A stretch of DNA of 64,000 nucleotides from Sesamum alatum (Eukaryota > Streptophyta > Magnoliopsida > Lamiales > Pedaliaceae). The notes under the pieces were generated by a model that had not been told where the DNA came from, made no database searches, and saw nothing but the letters and a program-made list of their open reading frames with translations. The stretch lies in the NCBI GenBank assembly GCA_034509735.1, contig JACGWO010000004.1:12877395-12941394 (forward strand), read 5' to 3'. Numbering within the stretch: position 1 is the first letter of the stretch; each line of letters opens with the position of its first letter. A program made the translations under genes and the position numbers. Positions 1-11,945 of the stretch are shown in pieces.

Positions 1-3000
1 ATTCATGAGTTGATCAATATGTTGGTGCAATACGAGGCAACGACTAAGAAGTCCACGCCTTCGGTATTGTTTGGAGGGTGTTTCTACTTCCAAGACGAAA
101 GGCAAGGGCGCCGGACGTTGGAAAAAGGAAGAAAGGGAAGGGAAAGGCAGTCATAGCAGCTACGAACACTCAGAGTGTTCCCATTGCCAAAGAGGGGGAA
201 AGGCAAAGGAAAGGGAAAGGTTGTCTCCAAGCAACAGTCGAAGCATATGACATATGTATCAACTGCCGTGAGAAAGGGCATTGGAAGAGAGAGTGCCCCA
301 AACTCTTCTCAAAACCAAGGTATATTTGTGATTGAGGTTAACATGGTCACTAATTCTGCCTCTTGGGTATTGGATACCGGCTGTGGAGCTCACATTTGCA
401 AATGATCTGCAGGTGTTGAAAAAGAAGCAGAAAACTAAGTAGCGGGGGACATGATCCTGAAGCTTGGAAATGGCAAGGCCATCTCGGCAGAAGCAGTAGG
501 ATCCGCCACTTTAGTTATTAGTGATACCATTAGCAATAGAATTTTAGAGCAGGTTTATTTTGTACCCAGTATGATTAAAAACATCATTTCCATTCCATTG
601 TTAGACAATAATGGTTATGAGTTTAAAATCAATAAAAAATTGCTTTTATTTGATGAGGTGTGGAAGTGCTCATCTACTTGGTACATTACATAATGGGCTC
701 TATATCTTTGCAACAAACGAATTTCGTTCTTAACGCTCAACACAAACGGAAATTAGATAATAACGGGAACGCACGTCTGTGGCACGCTAGGCTAAAGGTC
801 ACATATCCCAAGATAGGATGAAAAGGTTGGTAGACTCAAAGAACCTAGAGGTTGGGGACTTGAGTGATCTACCAACTTGTGAATCTTGTCTAAGAGGGAA
901 AATGACCAAGAAGCCCTTTGTAGGACAAAAGCAGGCTTGCCACAGGTCTGTTGGACTTGGTCCATACAGACGTGTGTGGACCACTAAGGACGCAGGCCCG
1001 AGGTGGGTTCTCCTACTTCATAACCTTCACCGATGATCATTCACGGTATGGTTATGTTTACCTAATGAGGTACAAGTCTGAAGCTCTTGAGAGGTTTAAA
1101 GAATTCAGACTTGAAGTGGAGAATCAAACCAACTGCAAAATTAAAGTCCTACGGTCAGACCGAGGCGGTGAATACCTTAGTACCGAATTCCTAGATTATC
1201 TAAAGGAACATGGTATAATATCAGAATGGACACCTCCGGAACACCACAGTTAAATGGCGTCTCTCTGAAAGGAGGAACCGAACCCTGTTGGACATGGTTC
1301 GTTCCATGATGAGTTTTTACCAAATTGCCCCTATCGTTTTGGGGGTTATGCATTAGAAACGGCAGCCAAGTTATTGAATTTGGCGCCTACTAGTGTAGTG
1401 ACCCAAACGCCATATGAGATATGGCACGGCAAGCCTGCATCCTACAACTACTTGAAAAGTGTGGGGTAGCCCCCGCATACGTCAAGAGGTTAGTGGGAGA
1501 TAAGCTAGAAATCCAGATTCTAGCCTATGCAGGTTCGTTGGATACCCTAAAGAAACTGCGGGTTATTACTTTTATGACCCTTTGGAACAAAAGGTATTTG
1601 TTTCAAGGAATGCAGTATTCTTGGAGCAAGGCTTCCCAGAGGATATCCAACCTGGATGAGCTGATCCTTGAGGAATCAAGTGATGGAACTCAGCCATCAG
1701 AAAACAGTCGCGAAACCTCACCTAGGGAGGATTCAGGATAGACACTAGGAGGACTGACCAACCTAGAGAAGTTCCAACATGCTAGGCATGAAGGACAACC
1801 TCAAGAAAGGCCAGTCCCGGTCCCTGAACCGCCGCTCCGATACAGTCAGCGCCCACAGTTACCACTAACGTTCCCGTTCTCCGAAGGTCCACTAGAGAAT
1901 CCAGACCTCCAGTGAGATATGGATTTCTAGGTGCGAACCGATCTTCTGGATAACGATCCTAAGACATACGGGGAAGCGATGTCAGACATCGACTCTGGGG
2001 AAATGGCTTGAGGCCATGAAAACCGAAATGGACTCCATGAGCGAGAACCAAGTTTGGAGACTTGTAGATCCACCGAAAGGTGTTAAAGCCAGTGGGCTGT
2101 AAGTGGGTCTACAAGCGCAAAACTCGGCGTTGATGGAGAGGTCACTACCTTCAAGGCTAGGCTTGTAGCTAAGGGATACACTCAACGACCCGGGGTCGAT
2201 TTTGAGGATACCTACTCGCCAGTAGCCATGGCTAAATCCATTCGAATCCTGCTTGCCATAGCAGCATGGTATGACTATGAAATATGCAGATGGACGTGAA
2301 AACGGCCTTCCTCAACGGTTTCGTTGAAGAAGAGATCTATATGGATCAGCCGGAGGGTTTCACGGTCACTGGAGAAGAACAGAAGGTCTGTCGTCTCCAG
2401 AAGTCCATCTATGGCCTCAAACAAGCTTCCCGGAGTTGGAACATTCGATTTGATGAGGTAATACGGGTTATGACTTCATCAAAAACGAATCCGACCCTTG
2501 TGTATACAAGAAGGTCAGTGGGAGCTCCATAGTGTTCCTAGTGCTTTACGTGGATGACATTCTGCTCATGAAATGACGTCAGAATGTTAGGAAACACGAA
2601 AGCATGGCTGTCAACCAAGTTTTCCATGAAGGACTTGGGTGAAGGCATCCTACATCCTAGGCATCCAGATTGTCAGGGACAGATCTAAAAGGATGTTAGG
2701 GCTCACCCAAAACTCGTATGTGGAGAAAGTCCTAAAGAGATATCGAATGGACAACTCCAAACGAGGGTTCCTTCCTATGAGGCATGGGATCAATTGTCCA
2801 AAGAAACAGTCCCCGCAGACTGATGAGGAAACTTGAAAAGATGAAAGTCATCCCCTATGCGTCTGCCGTAGTAGCATCCAATATGCGGTCCACTGCACCA
2901 GGCCTGACATTGCATACGCTTTGAGCGTGACAAGCAGATATCAGTCCTGTGCAGGAGAGGCACATTGGAATGCAGTTTAAAGGCATCCTTAAGTACCTAA

Positions 3001-3535
3001 GGAGGACTAAGGAAATGTTCTTAGTCTATGGCAATGGAAAAAACTAATTCTGGAAGACTTTAGCGACGCTAGCTTCCAGTCTGATGACGATGATGCCAAG
3101 TCTCAATCAGGGTATGTATTCAAACTCAACGGAGGAGTGGTGACTTGGAAAAGTTCCAAGCAAGCAACCACTGCTGACTCCACCACTGAGGCTGAATACA
3201 TAGCGGCTTCAGAAGCTGCCAAGGAAGCGGTTTGGATGAGAAACTACATCCAAGAGTTGGGTGTGGTGCCTAGCATCGCCGAGCCCGTTGTCATCTTCTG
3301 TGATAACAACGGTGCAATAGCGCAAGCGAAGGAACCGAGATCTCACCACCGTTCCAAACACATTCTTAGACGCTACCATCTTCTTAGAGAAATGGTAGGA
3401 AGAGGTGACGTTCGGATGGACCGAGTCAACTCAGCAGACAAAACACAGCAGACCCGCTGACAAAGCCTATGTCGCAAAGTGCTCATACGCAAACATCTTG
3501 AGAAGATGGGATTAGGCATATGGGTGATTGGCTTT
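1..3535 (+). pseudogene. copia gag-pol relic, element A1 (5' end outside window)
   Basis: Remains of a Ty1/copia polyprotein read in many short frames. In order: Gag tail with zinc knuckle CX2CX4HX4C (about 246-305), protease motif WVLDTGCG (about 361-390), pre-integrase and integrase HHCC region (about 770-930), integrase core with HTDVCGP, RSDRGGEY (about 950-1260), reverse transcriptase with DVKTAFLNG (about 2290) and LYVDD (about 2545), and RNase H with STTEAEYIAA and CDNNGAI (about 3170-3320). The nucleotide sequence stays very close to the other A copies here, but single-base insertions and deletions break the frame every 100-300 bp. No frame could make a working enzyme as written. Many indels lie in or next to homopolymers, so some may be assembly error rather than decay. 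Confidence 0.93.
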
Positions 3536-4854
3536 AAAAGGTCAAGTGGGAGATTGTTAGAATAGGTGACCATGTAAGCCCAATTTTGGCGGGTATATGT
3601 AACCTATGTCTAGACAATTATAGGTTGTTTTGATAAATCATTAATGAATAAAGAAGTGAATTTTCATTTTGGCATTACTTTGTTTGTGTTCACTTGCACC
3701 TATTTATCCATATCTGTTCACTACGCAAACAAAGCCCACGGACTGAGAATCAATTTCGGGGACTGGGACTACGCTTGGAGGTAGGTCCATGGAATCAGTC
3801 TTCCCGAATCAGTCCGGAAATCTCCAAGTCAAGGAATCCCGAAAATGGGTACCGGATTCCATTTGAGACTTGCACTAAGCATCTGCTGTCGTGTTTCATC
3901 GACGGGTGACGAGGATCGTCTAAGCAGTGTTAGTGGGTTAGCCTGCTAGGATGCAGCTGACTGAGGTGACTCGCGGGAACCGTCTTACGGAGGACCTTGA
4001 GTATGGTCTGCAAGGTATGACGAGTATTCCCGGTTCCAACGGTACAGGTCAAGTCCTTTGACTTGAGGAATTGCTGAGTTTACCTGTACATCAGGGCTGT
4101 ATCTTAGGTATGGTGAGAGATTGCCAGAATTCTCTTTGGTAGTCATAAGCCATGTCTAGTGCAGTCCTGGTGTGCAAAGTGACAGTAGTTTCCAAGAAAA
4201 GGATCTGTCTCCTGTCAATAGGCTTTGACAGTTGAGTCTCATGTATACTCTAGGTCTTGTCCCTAAAACTGTGGCCACAGTGACTGAACAGAAGGGAAGG
4301 ATTCCCTTGCGGCGTTTAGTGAGGACAGACCGACACTTGGGTCCAAAATGGGTACCTGCATTTTTCCGTGCCCTAGACTCTAAGTGATGAGACCGAAGAC
4401 AGAAGGACAAGCGTACTGTTAGAGCCTAAATGTTCATCCCTGAATATTTCACCTAGTCTCTAGTGCCATGGACCATTGCTAGATGGCCACCCATGGTAAT
4501 GGACGGATTCTAGGAATCCGACCAAGTCTAGCTGAATGGTGAACCTAAAGAGTCACACACTATCCACACACAATTAAATATTTAATTTGGAATTAAATAT
4601 TGGAGTGAAGGAATGATTAAATTAGATTTAATCGGGACCTTTACTTTTCTTGGAGAAATAATTCTTTCTATTTTGATAGAAGGAATTAAATTGATAAATT
4701 GGATTTATCAAAGGGATTTATTTAATGGGCTTAAATAATATTTATATTTATTTTAGCCTCTTGGAAATATTTAAATAGGTTTTAAATATTTCCATTAAAT
4801 TAAATTAAATCAAATCAACGGTTGAGATTAATGGGAGAGATGGATGGCTAGGAT

Positions 4855-4973
4855 CGTTTTGACTAGGTCAAAACACTAGTTTGACTAGGACTTTGACTAG
4901 GTCAAAATCCTAGTCAAATTAGAGTTCTTAAAAGAGGAGTTTAAAGAGGATTAAAACTCCTCTTCTATATAAA
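4855..4973 (+). promoter_or_regulatory. LTR promoter A1: W-box cluster plus TATA box
   Basis: TATATAAA at 4966-4973 is a good plant TATA box. In the 65 bp ending at 4920 there are three TTGAC and three GTCAA cores, that is six W-box cores (WRKY sites), partly arranged as inverted pairs TTTGAC-tag-GTCAAA. Binding and stress response are inferred. Confidence 0.6.
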
Positions 4974-5428
4974 CCCCTAGCATCCTACAATTTACATGAT
5001 GATGAATCTCCAACACACACACTACTACACACACACACGGATCTCTCCCTCTCATCTCTCGTTCGCCTCTCTCTCTCTCCAAAGAAAATTATTTTCTTTG
5101 TTCTCTTGTTCTTGGAACATTAGAACTTGATGAATCAATACCGTTAATTCATAACGTGTCGTTGATTCATCCACTCCAAAATATAAACTTGTTTCGTTGC
5201 TAGCACGACGTGCAAGATACGTGGGTGGATCGTGTGTCACGATTTGGAGGGTCTCAAGAACGAGATCTTGGTGCAAAACGGGGAACAACGCGTGTAGCCG
5301 TTGAAGACGAAAAACGACAACGGGTAGGTCTCGTTTATGTTTTTTCGTCCTCTTTATTTTCCAACCCTATGGCCTCCATGATTTATTTTATGTTATTCGT
5401 TCATGAGATACACCGAACGCCCGGGAAA

Positions 5429-5451
5429 TTTCAAAGGCACACCCTTTGAAA
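5429..5451 (+). other. U5 hairpin, stem TTTCAAAG/CTTTGAAA
   Basis: Perfect 8-bp stem (5429-5436 with 5444-5451) around loop GCACACC. The same position in other LTR families holds a different but equally paired stem. Flanking CCCGGGAA and TTCCCGGG can form an outer stem. Confidence 0.65.
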
Positions 5452-5553
5452 CGTGTTTTAATTTAAAAGCATGTTTAAATTCCGCATTTATTTTTTAATT
5501 ATACCGCGCTTCCGCATTCGCGCTTTTCCCGGGACGATCCACATAATCTTTCA

Positions 5554-5646
5554 GTACGTTTAATAACGGCTTCTATATCTTACAACAAGCGAATTTCGTT
5601 CTAAACGCTCAACACAAACGTAAAATAGATAATAACGGGAACGCAC
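5554..5646 (+). pseudogene. copia pol sliver (pre-integrase region)
   Basis: In frame this reads TFNNGFYILQQANFVLNAQ and so on, matching the stretch just before the integrase HHCC finger in the A3 copy (about 39420-39510). It is the piece of an older family-A pol left between two later insertions: A1, whose 3' LTR ends at 5553, and A2, whose 5' LTR starts at 5647. The rest of this host element is not in the window. Confidence 0.85.
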
Positions 5647-7624
5647 TGTTAGAATAGGTGACCATGTAAGCCAATTTTGGCAGGAATATGTAACCTATGT
5701 CTAGACAATTTCAGGTGTTTGATAAAATATTTATGAATAAAGAAGTGAAAATTCATATGGCAACACTTTGTTTACGTTCACTTGTATCTGCTATTACATA
5801 TCTGTTCACTAATGCAAACAAAGCCCACGGACTGAGAATCGATTCGGGGACTGGGACTACTCTTGGAGGTAGGTCCATGAAATCAGTCCTACCGAATCAG
5901 TCCGGAAATCTCCAAGTCAAGGAATCTCGAAAATGGGTACCGGGATTCCCTTTGAGACTTGCACTAAGCATCTGCTGTCGTATTTCATCGACGGGTGACG
6001 AAGGTCGTCTAAGTAGTGTTAGTGGGGTCAGCATGCTAGGAAGCAGCTGACTAAGGTGACTCGCGGGAACCGTCTTATGGAGGACCTTGAGTATGGTCAG
6101 CAAGGTATGACGTGTATTCCCGGTTCCAATGGTACAGGTCAAGTCCCTTGACTTGAGGAACTGCTGAGTTTACCTGTACATCAGGTCTGTATCTTAGATA
6201 TGGTGAGAGATTGCCAAAATACTCTTGAGTAGTCATAAGCCATGTCTAGTGCAGCTCGGGTGTACAGATGACAGTAGTTTCCAAGAAAGGATCTGTCTCC
6301 TGTCAAAAGGCATTGACAGTTGAGTCTCATGAATGCTCTGTGTCTTATCCCTAAAATCTGTGGCCACAGTAACTGAACAGAAAGGGAAGGTTTCCCTTGC
6401 GGCGTTTAGTAAGGACAGACCGACACTTAGTTCGAAAATGGGTACCTGCATTTTTTCCGTGCCCTAGACTCTAAGTGATGAGACCGAAGACAGAAGGACA
6501 AGTGTACTGTTAGAGCCTAAATGTTCATCCCCGATTATTTCACCTAGTCTCTAGTGCTATGGACCGTTGCTAGATGGCCACCCATGGTAACGGACGGATT
6601 CTAGGAATCTGACCAAGTCTAGTTGAAAGGTGAACCTAAAGAGTCACACACTATCCACACACACTTAGTATTTAATTTGGAATTAAATATTGGAGTAAAG
6701 GAATGATTAAATTGGATTTAATCGGGTCCTATATTTTCTTGGAGAAATTAATTCCTTCTATTTGATAAAGGAAATTAAATTAATAAATTAGATTTATTAA
6801 GGGAATTAATTTAATGGGCTTTAGAATAAATATTAATATTTGGCCTTTTAGAATATTTAATAGGATTTAAGTATTCCATTAAATTAAATTAATGATTGAG
6901 ATTTAATGGGAGAGATCAAAGGCTAGAATTGAATTTGACAAGGTCAAATTCTACTTTGACTAGGACTTTGACCAGTCAAAATCCTAGTCAAATTAAGCTT
7001 CTAAAGAGGTGGAGTTTAAGGAGGATTAACTCTTCCTCTATATATAACCCCTAGCCTTGCACCTTTTGAAGGATGATGAAATTCCAACACACACACAACA
7101 CACACTCGTCTCTCTCCCTCTTACCTCTCGTCTGCCCCCCTCTCTCTCTCTCTACAAGAAATATATTTTTCTTGTTCTTTTGTTCTTGGAACACTAGAAC
7201 ATTGATGAATCAATACCGTTAATTCATAACGTGTTGTTGATTCATCCACTCCAAAAAATCATACTTGTTTGTTGCTAGCACGACGTGCAAGATACGTGGG
7301 TGGATCGTGTGTCACGATTTGGAGGTCTCAGAATGAGATCTTGGTGCAAAACGGGGAACAACGCGTATAGCTGTTGAAGACGAAAACGACAACGGGTAGG
7401 TCTCGTTTTAATTTTTCGTCTCTTTTATTTTTTTCTCCCTATGGCCTCCATGACAATTGCATGTTCTTTATATCATGGGATACACCGAACACCCGGGAAT
7501 CTGAAGGGTACACCCCTTGAGCGTGTTCTTTATTTATTAAAGCATGCTTTAAATTTTCATATTTTTATTTATACCGCGCTTCCGCATTCGCACAATTTCC
7601 CGGGACGATCCACGATTCCTTTCA
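5647..7624 (+). repeat. 5' LTR of element A2 (family A)
   Basis: 1978 bp, TGTTAGAATAGG to CCTTTCA, followed after one base by a PBS, so this is a 5' LTR. The target was the pol sliver on its left, and the preceding CGCAC (5642-5646) is the expected TSD. It carries the U3 palindrome CTGTGGCCACAG (6358-6369), a W-box cluster (about 6933-6995) and a TATA box (7039-7047). The 3' part of this element is not seen. Confidence 0.92.
6933..7047 (+). promoter_or_regulatory. LTR promoter A2: W-box cluster plus TATA box
   Basis: TATATATAA at 7039-7047. Three TTGAC and three GTCAA cores lie between 6933 and 6996, in the same spacing as in A1. Confidence 0.6.
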
Positions 7625-7625
7625 G

Positions 7626-7637
7626 TGGTATCAGAGC
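7626..7637 (+). other. primer-binding site (tRNA-iMet), element A2
   Basis: TGGTATCAGAGC, complementary to the 3' end of plant initiator-Met tRNA, one base downstream of the LTR end. It primes minus-strand DNA synthesis. Confidence 0.92.
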
Positions 7638-8093
7638 CCGGTTTCGGTGTACAGGCCTAGGGTTTATTGTGCGTTTTAAGCATGAAACGTGATATTGGTA
7701 TGTTTCTAATTAAATCTTGATTTTCTTGATTTTAAAGCATGTCGTTTAATTGTTTTCATTCGTGTGAAATTTCTGCATGTTGGTATTTTTCTGTTTTTCT
7801 TGGGAAACGGGGTGGAAAAATTGAACGGAAAAAATGAGAAACGCCGCAGCCGGCTAGCCGGGAGGGCTGGCCGCGCGCAGTCGCATGCTGCCGGCAGGGC
7901 AGACGCGCGCAGGCAAGGGAAGCTTGTGCGCGCGCACGCAGACGAAGTGTCTGCGCGCGCGCGCCAGGCAGGCGCACTCGCAAGCCTGCGGGCCTGAGAG
8001 TCCGCGCACGGACGGACACCGGGCAGCGCCGCCAGGCGCGCGCGCACGCAGACGAAGGTGTCTGCGCGCGCGCGCCCGGCAGGCGTGCCCAGT
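7638..8093 (+). other. A2 leader with GC-rich block, cut off at 8093
   Basis: Untranslated leader after the PBS. The first 200 bp are AT-rich. From about 7845 the sequence turns abruptly to runs of CGCGCG and GCGCAC. Two hairpins with core GCAGAC/GTCTGC sit at about 7928-7964 and 8035-8077, 110 bp apart. Homology to the A-family leader stops at 8093, where the gypsy-like LTR begins. Long Arg/Ala-rich open frames on both strands here are by-products of base composition. Confidence 0.8.
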
Positions 8094-11000
8094 TGTCACG
8101 GGCGGACTCTTTTGTCGCAGCGGAATATTTCATTTTGCTCGTGATGCCTCTCAGGTTGCTCACGACCTTCGACCGGCCTTCCTCCATTCGAGTCCTCTCG
8201 GTCTCCCGACCATGTGTCTTCGACACTCGCAGCATACTAGCGCGACATCCGAACGCATCCCTGTGCGGCGCCTTGCGCCCAAGCACTCGCCTATCCGGAA
8301 ATTCCCATGTTCGCAAGGGTCGCGGCTCATGCGCCTTGCGCGCCTTCATGTCCGGCCCCAACTAGCTAGCTTGCCATCACGTATCTCGCCCACAATCTCG
8401 GGCCCTGCTGATACTTCTCGCAATGGCCCGCGCCCCGTCTCGGCACTATGGGCCAACTTTGAAGGACAAGCGGATCCGCCCGGCGAGCGCGAGCGGAAGC
8501 GAGAAAGCGTGGAAAGTGCGTAAATTTAAATCAAAATCAAAATACGCAAATCCCAAGGGGTGTACCCTTGGGTGCTCAACCGGGCGTTCGATGTAGGATG
8601 TGTAAATATTAAAACATATATTTAAACACATAGGGCATAGATATACAAATGAAATCAATCAAAGCGTAATAAACCGTTACCTTTGATTGTTTAGCGTATG
8701 CTCCCGGCTACTAGCGTTGTTCCTTCTCCGGAATGCTCACGAAATCCAAACGTATGGATTCTCCAAAGGTGATCCACACCACATCGGAAGAAACACACGT
8801 TCTTCTTGCTAGAAAAGAACGGGTTTAGGAAGGAATCGGTTTAAGAGAAGAACACTATGAATTAGTGTTCTCTTAAACTTACTTTGTTCTTCTTCTTGAT
8901 TCAAAATCAAGTGAAGAACACAAGTGTAAGAGAGGGAGGAGCACGAAATTTTGAGAGAAAGGAGAGGATTTTTGTCTTCTCTTTTTTCCTAGAAAAAGAT
9001 GAATAATGAATCACTTATGCTAGGTGTTGTATATTCTAATATATATACATAATTAATGTGATTATTGGAATGTGTCTAGGTTCATCCAAGGATGTCTAGA
9101 TTCATTCCAATCAATCACCATCAATTCTTCAATCAAGCCTACCAAAATTTATGGTATGATCAAATCATACCAAAAGGGAAGAGCTTGATTGGAGTTGATT
9201 TGTCTCTTTCCAAAAGAGACAAGTCAACATACCACCTAGCATGAAACATGGCTGATTTTGCTTCCTCCAAGGGAGCATGTCGGCCATATTTAATTAAGGG
9301 AAGAAGTCCAACTTCTTCCTATTCCAAATTAGGAATTATTTCTCCTCTCGGGTATAATTTAACGGACCGGGTTTTATCGTAATCCAATTACGACGATCCC
9401 AATATTAAATCCAATTTAATGTCCACTTAAATTATTCCCGTTGATCTTTTAATCCAATTAAAAGATCCAACGTCTCAACATCTCAACTTTCCATATTTAA
9501 TCGAAAATCTAATTTACCGATTAAATGAAAGCCCGATACAATATCGGCCCGTCCATCCAATGGACTTTCCCTTAAGTAATCCAATTACTTATTTTATCCT
9601 TCGAGATTGACTCCAAGTTGATCTCTCAACCTCCTCGGTGATTTTGTGTGTGACCCTTTAGGTTCACCCTCAGCTAGACTTGGGCCCGTGTCCCACAAGG
9701 GCCCGTTACCATGGGTGGCCGTCTAGCAACGGTCCATGGCACTAGAGACTAGGTGAATTGGCGTGAACATTTAGGCGCCGATTCCGTACGGGTACGATCC
9801 TTCCGTCTACCGTCTCCCGGCCTTAGTCTAGGGTATGGAATTGGGCGTCGGTTCCCATCCTTGACTAGGCATCTATGCTTAATACTCGAGACCACGTATG
9901 CTTCATTGCGTCGACACAGGAAACCATTCCCTGTTCGACCAACCACTGTGGCCACAGCTTCAAACAGCATGAACGTGTCTCCGAGTGCATAGGAGATACC
10001 TCTGTCACATACTGACAGGGGACGGATCCTCTTCTTGGAATCCACCGTCCTCGCTACACATTCCGACTGCACTGGACAAGGCTTATAATGATCATCTTAC
10101 AGAATGATCACCTCTCGCCAGATCCAAGATACAGCCGTCCTGTGCACGTGACTGCCATGATTCCTCAAGTCTGAGGATTACTCCCGTACTATCGGAACCG
10201 GGGAATCCAATCATACCGACCAAGCCTCCAAGGCTTCCATATGATGATCCCCGCGAGTCAGTCCAGTCGGCTCGACCCCAGTCGACCAACCCATCAAGAC
10301 CGTGTAGGCGTTCCACGCCTGTCGCCGATGAAACACGGCACTCATCCAATGAACACGACTCTTGATGCAAGTCTCAATAGGACTCTCGATGCCCTGTCTC
10401 GAGGTCCTCGACTTGGAACGTTTCAGACCCAACTCTTAATCAGTTGGTTTCATGACCACCATCCAATGCGTGGCCCAACTGCACGAGTTGTTATCCATGG
10501 TCTGTGGGCTTTGTTGCGATATAAGTTAAAAACCGTTTTTAACAAATGTAAAGTGAGCACAACAAAGTAGGTACCAATAGTGACGAACACTCACTTTATT
10601 CATCACATAATAATATTACAATTACATCGAGTTGTATAATAGGTTACAAATCGCCAAACCTATTGGCTTTCTGGTCACCTATTCTAACAAACTTACGCCC
10701 ACAACGCCTGTCGCACGCACAACAATCACTCGGTGCATTACCGGCGCATGTCTTCGCCATGCCCATCTCGCATGCCTCGCCCGAGTAGGGCAGCATCATC
10801 CGTCCTTGGCCCAACTCTTATGCCAACATCTCGCATCAGTCTCGCACGGCATGCCCAACATGCCTCCTTGCCTTTCGGCGTGGCCTCATAATTTGCCCAC
10901 AGCGTGGCGTCGCCCCACGACCGCGTATCTTGGCCAACGGATCGTCGTGCATGGCTAGAACCCACTAGCTCATGACACGAGTAGCTCACGAGGTCTTTGA

Positions 11001-11932
11001 ATGCTTTGCCTCGATCGCACATTCCGCCCGAGAGGTATTGCCTGTGCCTTCCGCAGCCCGCGGGCATCCTCGCAATCACACGGAGCCTCTCGGCGCGTTG
11101 CTTGCCTAACGTGTGCCATCCTGGCCCCACGCCGCCCGTTCGGTTCCCATACTGACCGGGGACTTTAGCCCTCCCTTCGAGGTGCCTAAAGCCGGCCCTT
11201 GAGGCCCCCATCATGCCCCAAGGGAATCGCCCATTTAGTGCCTCGCCGCACGGGGGGACTGGCTGGAGCTCACCACTGCTGTCCCCCTTGTAATAGGCTT
11301 AAAAACATTTTCCGTTATTCCAGCAGTAGACATTAAAGTGGACGAGGAGCGCACGTTTTTGCTATCTCCCTCGTCCGACGTTCAAATCACGTCCCGCTCA
11401 AACCGTTGCGTAGCCTACGGCGTCTACATCACAAATCCATAGTTTCAGCCCCATCCGATCATCCATCGTCCGGGAATCGCCCTCGCAATATTCTGAAACA
11501 GCCCTCTCGCCACTGCACTGGCAGGCTCCAAACATCGTCGCCGTTCCTACTCAATCGGAACTGTCTAACTCTGAAACTTGGTGGAGATATTCCCAACACT
11601 CCATGGAACATACCATTGAAACAGTTTTGCAAATCTCGAAAGATAAGGCACTCTGCTTCGCACTTCAATCGCCTGCTCGCGCACAGGATGGCGCCCGGTA
11701 GTCGCCCTTATAACTCTGTGCCCAAACGTTCATGAAACGACTTCATACTTGGCGGATAGCATCCTCACACATCAAGGAAGTTCCCATATGAACAGTATTG
11801 CGATCCTTAATCGGTAAAAATCTCTGCTCACTTGCCATTTGTGCACCTGCGTGCCGGCCGGCATCCCCTTGCCGCCCGCACATCCTCCGGAAGTCACTGC
11901 CGACCGTCTTGGCTAAGGGACGGCAGGTGACA
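8094..11932 (-). repeat. 3' LTR of a gypsy-like element (LTR G), split by solo LTR B1
   Basis: The ends are the inverted repeat TGTCAC (8094-8099) and GTGACA (11927-11932). Removing the nested solo LTR and one TSD leaves about 1604 bp. On the minus strand the LTR is preceded by a purine tract, so it is a 3' LTR. It lies inside the A2 leader. It shows no resemblance to the copia LTRs here and is richer in GC. Superfamily is inferred from the PPT-LTR junction form GTGGGGGAGAA-TGTCAC, which is common in plant Ty3/gypsy. No coding domain is present to confirm this. Confidence 0.7.
8460..10689 (-). mobile_element. solo LTR B1 (family B)
   Basis: A complete 2230-bp LTR with no internal region: on the minus strand it runs from TGTTAGAATAGG to GTCCTTCA. 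A perfect 5-bp TSD AACTT flanks it at 8455-8459 and 10690-10694, so it is a solo LTR left by recombination between the two LTRs of a former full element. It contains the U3 palindrome CTGTGGCCACAG (9946-9957). It is very similar to the B2 and B3 copies. The 107-codon open frame at 9749-10072 is discussed under rejected items. Confidence 0.95.
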
Positions 11933-11945
11933 TTCTCCCCCACTC
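11933..11945 (-). other. polypurine tract of the gypsy-like element
   Basis: On the minus strand GAGTGGGGGAGAA abuts the LTR start TGTCAC. It would prime plus-strand synthesis. Confidence 0.65.

Larger units (their letters stand above)
3555..5553 (+). repeat. 3' LTR of element A1 (family A)
   Basis: Starts TGTTAGAATAGG directly after the polypurine tract AAGTGGGAGAT (about 3544-3554) that follows the pol relic, and ends CTTTCA. It is 1999 bp long, matching the other A LTRs. U3 runs to the TATA box near 4966, followed by a CA/CT-rich R region and a U5 with the CCCGGG-flanked hairpin. The bases just outside (GTACG, 5554-5558) are the expected right-hand TSD, but the left copy lies outside the window. 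Confidence 0.93.

Noticed and set aside
5040..5085. CT/CA-rich runs after the LTR TATA boxes as independent microsatellites
   Set aside because: They recur at the same place in each A LTR and are part of the transcribed LTR.
7756..8523. Long Arg/Ala-rich open frames on both strands in the GC-rich leader block (also near 15570-15900, 26160-26930, 36230-36690, 52030-52490, 63360-63930)
   Set aside because: They appear in several frames at once, are low-complexity and follow from GC-rich sequence lacking AT-rich stop codons. No domain, no shared frame between copies.
10738..11214. 158-codon minus-strand frame in the gypsy-like LTR
   Set aside because: Lies wholly within an LTR, has no recognisable motif, and the region is GC-rich.
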